Source: Inia geoffrensis (Eukaryota; Chordata; Mammalia; Artiodactyla; Iniidae). Taken from it: a stretch of 64,000 nucleotides of DNA. The DNA lies in contig CM070900.1 in assembly GCA_036417435.1 (NCBI GenBank), positions 35,503,496 to 35,567,495 of the forward strand. The letters are read 5' to 3'. The stretch's first letter is position 1. Each line of letters starts with the position of its first letter. The translations under genes were made by a program, and so were the position numbers. The notes under the pieces are model-generated. The model saw only the letters and a list, made by a program, of their open reading frames with translations, was not told where the DNA came from and did not search any database. Below are positions 56,096-64,000 of the stretch, in pieces.

Positions 56096-56520
56096 AATTC
56101 CTTTCATGCTTTTTATTCTACTCCGTGGTAGTTATTTCTACCATTCTGTCTTCCAGGTCACTTATCCGTTCTTCTGCCTCAGTTATTCTGCTATTGATTC
56201 CTTCTAGAGTATTTCTAATTTCAGTTATTGTGTTGCTCATCATTGTTTGTTTGCTCTTTAGTTCTTCTAGATCCTTGTTAAATGTCTCTTGTATTTTCTC
56301 CATTCTGTTTCTGAGATTTTGGATCATCTTTCCTATCATTACTCTGAATTCTTTTTTCAGGTAGGTTGCCTATTTCATCTTCATTTATTTGGTCTTGTAG
56401 GTTTTTACCTTGCTCCTTCGTCTGTGACATATTTTTTTGTCCTTTTCTTTTTTTTTTTTTTTTTGATGCGTGGGGCTGTTTTCCTGTCTTACTCGTTCTT
56501 TGTCCTGAGTCGTCAGGCAC
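56096..56520 (-). pseudogene. L1 ORF1 N-terminal half, frameshifted
   Basis: ORF1 encodes the L1 RNA-binding coiled-coil protein. An ATG at 56520 (minus) starts the basic N-terminal part, including a lysine run encoded by an A-rich stretch that has grown (56446-56464). Near 56350 the frame shifts: the coiled-coil region continues in another frame (56118-56339, heptad-like segment with RNRMEKIQETFNKDLEELKS and RITEAEERISDLED). The frame then meets a stop and the deletion junction. The RRM-like and C-terminal domains are absent. Confidence 0.88.
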
Positions 56521-56794
56521 TGGAGTTTGCGGGCAGTTGGATAGAGCTGGGTCTTGGTACTGAGATTAGGACCTCTGGGAGGCCTGACTCCAATTAATAT
56601 TCCCTGGCGTCTGAGGTTCTCTGTTAGTCCTGTGGTTTGGACTCGGAGCTCCCACCACAGCAGCTTGGGTCTGACCTCTGGCCTGGGAACCAAGATCTTG
56701 CAAACCAGTTGCTGGGGGTTCTTCCAGTCCCCTTAGGTGTCTGTGATCCCCCACCAGTGCCTGGTAGGTACACTAGTTTTCTAGAGTTTCCTTT

Positions 56795-57765
56795 CAAACT
56801 TGATACTCAAGTGTTTTTCTATGTCTGAGAAATTTTCTTCAATTATAATCATTAACATTTGCTTTAATTGTCTATTTCCATTTCTTCGTCACGGGCTCCA
56901 GTTATACACATCTTTTATAACCACATCTGTCTTTGATACCAGTAATTTCTCTCACTAATTCCTTTTAATTTTTCCCATTCTAGTATTCTGCGGTTTACTG
57001 CATTTATAGCAGTTTTTGATCTCCCTTGTGTTGCTTCCCAGTTCAGATTCAGTTTTGTGTTGGCTTCAATTTTATCTTCTGTTTCTTTCCTTAGACCAAT
57101 CAGCTCTATTCTTCTTTTTTTCCTTTTGTATTCTTACAATAGTTCTCTAAGACCTAGAGGTCTGACTTCATCTCTGGATTTTAGTGATCATCGTTTCATG
57201 AGGTGGTTTGTTGTGCTGTTTTCACAGTGAAAACTCAGTCACAACTTGATCTTCTCCATGGCAGTATTTTTTTTATTGTGTTCATTATTTTCAGTTGCTT
57301 TTCCTGTTCCATTCCCCTTTTGCTATAGTATCTGTCTATAAAAGTGACAACTTTTATGAAGATTTCTTTGTGATTACCCATATTTGAATAAGATTCCTTG
57401 TTTCTGTACCAATTATTTGCAGGAGGTTTTTATGAAGGAGTTGCTAGGAAGAATTTTAAATGGAAGGTTTTGTTAGTAAGTTTGTTCAGACTTTTCTTTT
57501 TCCAGCTGAAAAAATAAGCAATTATAGGACTATTTTCTGTCCCACGGCACTTTTTCCTTGAAATTAGGCATTTGTATGATTTTTATTGTTAATCCTACTC
57601 TCTCAGCTTCTCTTAGCCAGACAGGAAGGGAGAGTGAGATGATAAATGATGGTAGCCTAGAAGATAAGTTAGATTGTCCAATTCTCATATGGGTAGGGGA
57701 AAATGAGAGCTATTAGCTAGGGTATTCGAGTTTACAGTTGGGCTGGGTAGAGTATAGTGTTAACA
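56795..57765. other. AT-rich, unassigned; possible old LINE flank
   Basis: Continues the sequence interrupted by the L1 at 55140-56781. 'gagaaattttcttcaattat' and 'acgggctccagttatacaca' look repeat-like, perhaps from an old LINE. Not assigned. Confidence 0.35.
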
Positions 57766-57769
57766 ACAA

Positions 57770-57960
57770 CTGCCGTTGAGTATTCATTATGCCAGATATG
57801 GTATATACATACACATGAGATAGAGGTATATATAGAGAGGAAATTTATAATCATGTAAAATAGCTATTATTTTGCTTTTTTTCCTTTCAGAAGAAGAAAC
57901 TTAAGGCTAGTATCTTAAGCCTAAGAGATTGAGTAGTTTTACAAAGTCAAATAACCGGGA
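57770..57960 (-). mobile_element. MIR SINE remnant
   Basis: 'gagtattcattatgccagat', 'tttcctttcagaagaagaaa', 'gattgagtagttttacaaag'. Diverged reversed MIR. The acceptor-like TTTCAG at 57885-57890 arises from the MIR's reversed ACAG region. Confidence 0.5.
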
Positions 57961-58055
57961 AAACGTGGCAGAAGTAAAATTACAGCCAGGGCTGTATGAA
58001 TCAATCTCAATGCACATTCATAACCTCACTGACTCCGCAGTAGTCGATACATTTT

Positions 58056-58270
58056 GTGTGTGTGTGTGTGTGTGTGTGCGGTATGCGGGCCTCTCACTGC
58101 TGTGGCCTCTCCCGTTGCGGAGCACAGGCTCCAGACGCGCAGGCTCAGCGGCCATGGCTCACGGGCCCAGCCGCTCCGCGGCATGTGGGATCCTCCCGGA
58201 CCGGGGCACAAACCCGTGTCCCCTGCATCGGCAGGCGGACTCTCAACCACTGCGCCACCAGGGAAGCCCT
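58056..58270 (-). mobile_element. CHR-type SINE, copy 7, tail replaced by (GT)n
   Basis: Minus-oriented, full body. Where other copies have a T run, this one has about 12 GT units (58055-58078). Target-site duplication gtcgatacatttt (58043-58055) against gttgatacatttt (58271-58283). Confidence 0.96.
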
Positions 58271-58659
58271 GTTGATACATTTTTAACCCTTAAAGAAATC
58301 ACTTGGCTTCCCTACTTAATTAATGCAATTGAATAATTATAGATTGGATGGTTATTAATATATTCCGGGCTTCATCTACTACTGAGGGCCCCAAATCTTG
58401 ATTCTCTTAATCTGTATAGGTTTAGTGGTATGAATTCCAGGATTCTCCTCACCAAGTATTCCTGGGAATTTAAAGCCATGCCTAACGTTTAATCCCAATA
58501 AATGCTAGTCCTTACCAATTTGTAGGTCTTAGAAAAAGTCACTTATCTTCCCAAAGCTTAGGGTAGTATCCTGTAGTTGATTTGTTGAGGAGAAAAACAT
58601 TTCTTTATAAACTTATGATAATTCAACATCTGACTTCCAGATCAGAGAGAGATAGTTAG

Positions 58660-58668
<9 letters not shown>

Positions 58669-58693
<25 letters not shown>

Positions 58694-58867
58694 AGTACGT
58701 GGGCCTCTCCTGTTGCGGAGCACAGGCTCCGGACTCGCAGGCTCAGTGGCCATGGCTCACGAGCCCAGCCTCTCCAAGGCATGTGGGATCTTCCCGGACT
58801 GGGGCACGAACCCATGTCCCGTGCATCGGCAGGCGGACTCTCAACCACTGCACCACCAGGGAAGCCC
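58669..58867 (-). mobile_element. CHR-type SINE, copy 8
   Basis: Minus-oriented with a T tail of about 30. Target-site duplication gcctttttt (58660-58668 and 58868-58876). A 16-bp block is missing near 58705 between two CCTCTC words, as expected from slippage or microhomology deletion. Confidence 0.95.
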
Positions 58868-58879
58868 GCCTTTTTTATA

Positions 58880-60775
58880 TAAGTAAAACAACAAATTTTA
58901 GGTGGCGTGTTTTCATATTGGAAATGTGAATATGTTATCATATGCTTGTATGCTTTACAATGAGGTTGTTGGAGAAGTTGCAGGGTTTTAGTGGGAGTGT
59001 TTTGGTGTATATGATTTTGTCTGAAGAAAAGCATAAACTTCATAGCAGTGGTTTTAGCAAGTGAAACGTTGAGTGCAGATAGGGAAATTAAGTAAAGCCT
59101 CATTATGAATTCTGTGATGACGTTTACTTGTAAATTTAAGTATGAGAAAAAGAGTAAATGGGATCAAATTAAATGTAGCTTTCCCTGAGAAATATTAACC
59201 AGCTAGTCAACATGTTCAAATGGATTGGGAAGCCAGAGAATTTGAGTAAAAAGTCAAATAAGTACTGACTTTTTGTGTAAAATTAGCTGCTGTTCCACCC
59301 CAGATGTGTTGATAGTCTGGCAACTTCTCTTGATGAGGAAAGGTTGTTGTTATTTATGTACAGAAGTTTCAGAAGGCAGACCAGACACAACTGTGCAAAC
59401 CAGGCTCAACACTCCTCTAGCCTGTGATGCTCAGGATTTGGTTGGCTTTCATAGTTCTTGGGGATATAACCCTTTAGCTCTGTTAAATTGTATGTATGCA
59501 GTGCAATAAGAAGCCAATGTCATAAAGTGTACTTGAGAACCTCCAATTTGAGGAGTAATATTAGCATATACCTCGAGTTCTAAGGTGCTATCAATTATAC
59601 ACTGCATTGTAAATTTAATAATAGCATTTAGAGATTAAAAATATATCATTAAAGGTAAATATCAAGTGTAAGAGGCACCACAATTTCAGAAACATTAGAA
59701 TGTGAAAAAGTAAGAATATATAGTAATATGAGCTTTGATCTTATGAAACTAATCTGAATGGATCCTTTCCAAAGAATTTAAAGAAAACAAAAATACGAAG
59801 GATAGTGGGATATTAGTCACTGCTGAGGTTGATGGAAAATCAAACATGGACCTGTCATCCTATACTCTTTGGCCCACTTCCAAGTGAGTTACAATGGAGA
59901 ATTGTGGGGAGGGCCATTTATGGACATACAGTTGAGGAGTCTCTATCTGATGTTACTGATGTGATTGCAGAGATGGGATTTGTATCCTACACAGTCACCA
60001 AAGGTCAAGGCAGACCCTGGAAATCAGAAACAAGACTCACATCAATAGGATATACAGATGGGAAAGTGGAGGAGACAACAAATGGAAGAGGCAATGAAGT
60101 GACAGCAAGAATTCGGGGCTGCTGACTATTAAAGTAGTAGAATGGAGAAAAATTCTGGAGTTTTTCAACAAGGGTTGGGAAGTCTTTCCCAAGGCTATTT
60201 GCATAAAAACTTTCCCTAGCAAAACATTTGGTGCCTGGACTTTTCTTCCTGTTGAGGCACAATCTGAGATACCCTCACATCTGATACCTCTGCTTCTGCT
60301 CTGCTATTCAGGAAAGACATCAAGGGGACATCAAATCAAATACTTGAGTCTACTAAAACTGTAGACTGATCTTGGACCAAAGTCCCAGGAGACACTTTAT
60401 ATACCACTGTTTGTAATCATGGTTTGAATGTTCCAGCCTTTGGCCAAACCATGATGACGTGAAAGTTATCAGAAAGTCCATCCTCCATTACCTTTCTCCG
60501 TCCATATCTTTGATCATAGAAGAATGCTAAAATGTAATGGAAATAAGACATAGGTTTATTTGGGCTCCTGTTAGTGAGTGAATAATGATTTGCGATTTAT
60601 GGGCCTTAGACATCTCCATACAAAAGAACAGCTTGAGGAGTCTTAGAACATTTTAAGAGGGGTTCTCATCCCAGTCCATATACCTTTGGTAACTGTATGT
60701 AAGTCTGCTGCTAACTTACATAAAACAATCAATTGATTTAAAAGGGCTGGAGGAGAAAATGAAGTTTCTTTCCCT
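58880..60775. other. Unassigned sequence, no gene seen
   Basis: About 1.9 kb without a recognised repeat. The largest frame (59829-60125, 98 codons) has no splice signals or domain. Confidence 0.4.
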
Positions 60776-60779
60776 GGTC

Positions 60780-60905
60780 AGCCCATTGACAAGTATTTAC
60801 TGACTCCTTATATTAAGCTCAGGTTGGTGACACAAAGACTGTATAAGAAGCAAGGTGTAATTCCTGCAGAAGAGTTACCTAAATCCCAGTTGGAGAGAAT
60901 ACTAT
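60780..60905 (-). mobile_element. L2 3' end fragment
   Basis: 'tgacaagtatttactgactc', 'gtgacacaaagactgtataa'. Diverged. Confidence 0.45.
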
Positions 60906-60958
60906 GCAACAGTTTACGTTCCAAGCAGGCTTTAATTAGCAATTAAATTGTGTTTGTG

Positions 60959-61164
60959 GGGCTTCCCTGGTGGCGCAGTGGTTGAGAGTCCGCCTGCCGA
61001 TGCAGGGGACACGGGTTCGTGCCCCGGTCTGGGAGGATCCCACATGCCGCGGAGCGGCTGGGCCCGTGAGCCATGGCCACTGAGCCTGCGCGTCCGGAGT
61101 CTGTGCTCCGCAATGGGAGAGGCCACAACAGTGAGAGGCCCGCGTAACGCAAAAAAAAAAAAAA
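60959..61164 (+). mobile_element. CHR-type SINE, copy 9
   Basis: Full length with A tail. Perfect 14-bp target-site duplication aaattgtgtttgtg at 60945-60958 and 61165-61178. One of the youngest-looking copies. Confidence 0.97.
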
Positions 61165-61411
61165 AAATTGTGTTTGTGAAACAAACTTTATTTTTTGCTC
61201 ATGCATCATTTGTCACTCTGTTCCACATCATCCTCACTCTATAACTCTGGCTGACAAAAGCTCTGCCATTTGGAAGGTTGGTGGTCATGTCAACACGGAC
61301 AGAACATGGAGAACCATACACATCAGCTCAAATGCTTCCACCTGGAAGCATCACACATCACTCCCACTCTTTCTTTTTTGGCCACCACAGGTCACATGGC
61401 CATGCATTTCT

Positions 61412-61710
61412 TTCTTTTTTTTTTTTTTTAATTTTAAATTTATTTTTGGCTGTGTTGAGTCTTCGTTTCTGTGCGAGGGCTTTCTCTGGTCGCAACAAGC
61501 GGGCGCCACTCTTCATCACGGTGCGTGGGCCTCTCACTGTCACGGCCTCTCGTTGTGGAGCACAGGCTCCAGACGCACAGGCTCAGTAGTTGTGGCTCAC
61601 GGGCCCAGTTGGTCCGCGGCATGTGGGATCCTCCCAGGCCAGGGCTCGAACCCGTGTCCCCTGCATCAGCAGGCATACTCTCAACCACTGTGCCACCAGG
61701 GAAGCCCCGT
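61412..61710 (-). mobile_element. Long-form CHR SINE, copy 10
   Basis: Minus-oriented and about 300 bp: the usual CHR body (about 61520-61706) plus a further 3' segment of about 90 bp ('tttatttttggctgtgttga', 'ctctggtcgcaacaagcggg') before the T tail. Flanked by gcatttct at 61404-61411 and 61711-61718. The long form is the older CHR type. Confidence 0.92.
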
Positions 61711-61899
61711 GCATTTCTCTAAGGCACAGGAAAGGGCGATCCTCCTAAATGCCCAGAAGTAGAGGAGAGATGACTATTGGTGACCAGGAACAATGACCAC
61801 CATAGGATGTGAGCACAGAAGCAGTGAGAACAAGAGAGAGCAGGCAAGAGAAGAGATAGCCTGGACTCAAGCAGTAGAGATGGAGGATTTTTTGTACAG

Positions 61900-61965
61900 T
61901 GGAGGCTAACCCAACATTGTAAAGCAACCATACTCCAATAAAAATTAATAAAAAAGTAAAATAAA
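61900..61965 (+). mobile_element. L1 3' terminus, very short
   Basis: 'ggctaacccaacattgtaaa', 'gcaaccatactccaataaaa' is the last part of the L1 3' UTR followed by A-rich tail. An extreme 5' truncation. Confidence 0.85.
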
Positions 61966-62089
61966 AATTCACAGAAAAAAAAGAAATGGAAGAAATGAAT
62001 AGATTTGAGAGACATTCAAGAGTCACACAGAATTCTGTATCTGTCCTAACTTCTTATCTTAAAAAACTAACAAACAAAAAACAATCAGG

Positions 62090-62289
62090 GCTTCCCTGGT
62101 GGCACAGTGACTGGGAGTCCGCCTGCCGATGCAGGGGACACGGGTTCGTGCCCTGGTCCGGGAGGATCCCACGTGCCGCGGAGCGGCTGGGCCCGTAAGC
62201 CATGGCCGCTGAGCCTGCACGTCCGGAGCCTGTGCTCCGGAGGGGCCGCAACAGTGGGAGGCCCGTGTACCGCAAAAAAAAATAATAAT
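62090..62289 (+). mobile_element. CHR-type SINE, copy 11
   Basis: Full head; a small deletion after 'cctgtgctccgg' near 62238; tail of A then (AAT)n. Target-site duplication aatcagg at 62083-62089 and 62290-62296. Confidence 0.95.
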
Positions 62290-62296
62290 AATCAGG

Positions 62297-62605
62297 CAAA
62301 ATGGAGACATGTTTGTCAAAGAGTACAAACTTCTAATTATAAGATGAGTAAGTTCTGAGGAAAATCTAACAAACAGCATGGTGACTATAGTTAATAACAT
62401 AGAATTGTTTACTTGCAAGTCGCCAAGAGAGTACGTCTTAAGTGTTCTCACCACACACAAAAAAAATGGTAACTACATGAGGCGATGGATGTGGTAATTA
62501 GCTTGATTGTGGTAATCATTTCACTATGTATACATATATTAAACCATCATTTTGTGCACCTTACATATATACAATTTTTATTTGTCAATTATACCTCAAA
62601 GCTGT
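62297..62605 (+). mobile_element. Older L1 (L1MA-like) 3' UTR
   Basis: 'gtttgtcaaagagtacaaac', 'catggtgactatagttaata', 'gatggatgtggtaattagct', 'caattatacctcaaagct' follow the L1MA-type 3' end in plus sense. Confidence 0.85.
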
Positions 62606-62829
62606 TGATGAAAAGTTGTGATTATAAAGAATCCAAAAGGAGGTGGACCAATGAGAATAAAGAAATTTGGGTAGGCTTCTTGAACAAAATGTAAAAGATG
62701 TCTGTCGATAAAATCACCATTCACAAATGTGTGTATGTGTTCTCATTTTGTGCTTGCAACTGCAGCAGGTGCTCTTTCTGTTCTTTATTGCCCACACATT
62801 TTTTTATTACGACTGTCATAATAATGATT

Positions 62830-63043
62830 AATCTGTATTTAGAGTTCAAAGAGTACCACACACTCTACATGCATTACCTATGAATTAGGTGGTGGTATTG
62901 TCCCACATTATAGGTGAGGTCCTTACGTCTTAAAGAGATAAAGTAACTTGCTTAAGAAACCAGCTAGTAGGAAATCAGGATTTGAACCCAGAACTTCTTA
63001 ACTTAAAAGCCCTGGCTCCTAACCATATCCCACACTACCTCTT
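62830..63043 (-). mobile_element. MIR SINE, near full length
   Basis: 'gagataaagtaacttgctta', 'accagctagtaggaaatcag', 'gatttgaacccagaacttct', 'cctggctcctaaccatatcc'. Confidence 0.85.
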
Positions 63044-63049
63044 TGGTCT

Positions 63050-63480
63050 CTACTGAAATTAGACAGGTGATAAGTTTGTGCTTCATTTAAGTCTTTGATT
63101 ATCCTCCAGAGTGACATTGCAGAAGCCTCATTTTACCAGATGACACACTTCCAGCTCTATCATGAAATTCTCAAAGACATAATAACCAAAGTTCCTGCGG
63201 ATTGAAAGTAAAAAGAAAATCAGAATAATGCAAGTCCCACTGAAGTGTAAGGAGGGTGGGAATATGTGCTATGAAATCACAGAGCAAATGGTAGGCCATT
63301 CTGGGAATCACGGCATTCAAAAATTCAAATGTTGGAAACCAAAAATATGGAACAGCTTATAGTCCATTTTGTCTTTTAACTGAGACTTCATAACGTGAAT
63401 GACCCTGACAGTCCGCGGTGATAAAAGGCGATGACAGTGGCCTTGGCACAAATCAGGCTAACAGTTGTACATGTGCAAAG
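63050..63480. other. Unassigned sequence
   Basis: No repeat or gene recognised. Confidence 0.4.
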
Positions 63481-63483
63481 AAT

Positions 63484-63545
63484 AGGAATGAGCATTCATT
63501 AAATGCCAGATACTGTGCAAAGGCTATAAAATACTTTATGTTGGG
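63484..63545 (-). mobile_element. MIR/L2 3' end fragment
   Basis: 'atgagcattcattaaatgcc', 'agatactgtgcaaaggctat'. Confidence 0.5.
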
Positions 63546-63636
63546 TGTGTATGAAAGCAATTATTGTGATGTAAGCCATAGTGAATCAATCTTTCATCTA
63601 CTGAAATGAGATTTTTCCTTATCTTTGTCATTACAG

Positions 63637-63703
63637 ATATTGACACAAATTATTTTAAAGAAGAAAAGCAACACCATTTCCATAGTTGGTATTCTGTTAT
63701 TTG
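63637..63703 (+). CDS. Candidate 67-nt internal exon at the right edge
   Basis: The acceptor is a long pyrimidine tract 'tttttccttatctttgtcat' region ending TTACAG (AG 63635-63636). The donor is TTG|GTAAGT (GT at 63704-63705), with the intron side a perfect consensus. Two of the three frames are open across all 67 nt: the frame from 63637 (containing KKKSNTISIVGILLF) and the frame from 63639 (IDTNYFKEEKQHHFHSWYSV). I cannot tell which is used, or whether the exon is untranslated. No known repeat covers it. If real, the gene continues to the right of the window. Confidence 0.42.
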
Positions 63704-64000
63704 GTAAGTTTCTGTTTTCAGATATTTCTTTCCGTGATATTTTATTTTAGAAATATGATTATGATATATGTTGGTTGCTTGCGCCTGTTGAGAATCCCTG
63801 ACTTCTTTCTAATTAGATAACCCCTTTTTCTTGTGAATAATACATTCAATGTGGTTAAAAGACTTTGGCACAGAGTATGTCATGGGCTGCTGTGGATGGG
63901 TACCTAATCCAGAGTGAACCAGTTAGAGGTTTTCCTGGGACTTTGGCAAAATAAAACGTGTCAGGAAAGACCTTCTAATGAGGTTTATAGGCTGAGTCCG

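Larger units (their letters stand above)
55140..56781 (-). mobile_element. Internally deleted L1 with 3' end and 5' UTR/ORF1
   Basis: 55140-56083 is the L1 tail, 3' UTR and C-terminal ORF2; 56093-56781 is the L1 5' part (ORF1 N-terminal half, then 5' UTR), all on the minus strand. The target-site duplication tagagtgtccttt (55127-55139) against tagagtttccttt (56782-56794), one mismatch, brackets both parts as one insertion. Roughly 4-5 kb of a full L1 is missing between them, counting against a usual 6-7 kb length. The 3' UTR is the same young type as at 3599 and 29765. Confidence 0.9.

Noticed and set aside
57866..57892. Strong acceptor-like TTTCCTTTCAG
   Set aside because: Explained by the reversed MIR sequence, whose core naturally reads TTTTACAG; all frames close quickly.
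1..64000. CRISPR array, bacterial operon, phage or plasmid features
   Set aside because: No regularly spaced repeats with unique spacers, no ribosome-binding sites or dense coding; the sequence is mammalian throughout.

Overview
This is mammalian nuclear DNA, very probably from a whale or dolphin. The main evidence is eleven copies of a roughly 200-bp tRNA-Glu-derived SINE (CHR type) with A-box and B-box promoter motifs, a short unique body ending ACCGC, and a poly-A tail; most have clean target-site duplications. CHR SINEs are known from cetaceans, hippos and ruminants, and the short high-copy form here is the one I associate with Cetacea (inference). There are no bacterial-type operons, no CRISPR array, no intact LINE coding frame and no intact long gene. 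Nearly all short open frames are shadows of repeats or chance.

The window is a gene-poor intergenic or intronic landscape. 0-6 kb: an L2 at the left edge, a CHR SINE, a young L1 tail with a 5' inversion, and just after it (4373-4596) the best terminal-exon candidate. 6-16 kb: two CHR SINEs in tandem, a plus-strand exon candidate with consensus splice sites (8580-8733), old L1/L2/MIR pieces, and a GC-box/TATA-like segment at 12.34-12.51 kb followed by a possible two-exon mini-gene. 16-29 kb: MIR, L2 and hAT relics, a repeat-free block (25.3-27.2 kb) and an exact 50-bp tandem duplication. 29-31 kb: a compound microsatellite and two L1 tails. 31-40 kb: a dense graveyard of MIR and L2 pieces plus a pure (AC)44 tract. 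40.6-42.5 kb: a 1.9-kb L1 remnant with broken ORF2. 43-54 kb: older L1, L2, MIR and three CHR SINEs. 55.1-56.8 kb: an L1 that kept both ends but lost its middle. 58-62.6 kb: a cluster of five CHR SINEs. At the right edge (63637-63703) lies a 67-bp exon candidate with strong splice sites on both sides.

No gene is identified by name. The three best exon candidates are all on the plus strand, but nothing shows that they belong to one transcript. The most interesting material is these exon-like segments and the structural histories of the LINEs: two 5' inversions (twin priming) and one internally deleted L1 with microhomology at its junction. All coordinates of old repeats (MIR, L2, L1M, hAT) are approximate by tens of bases because they were placed by eye.
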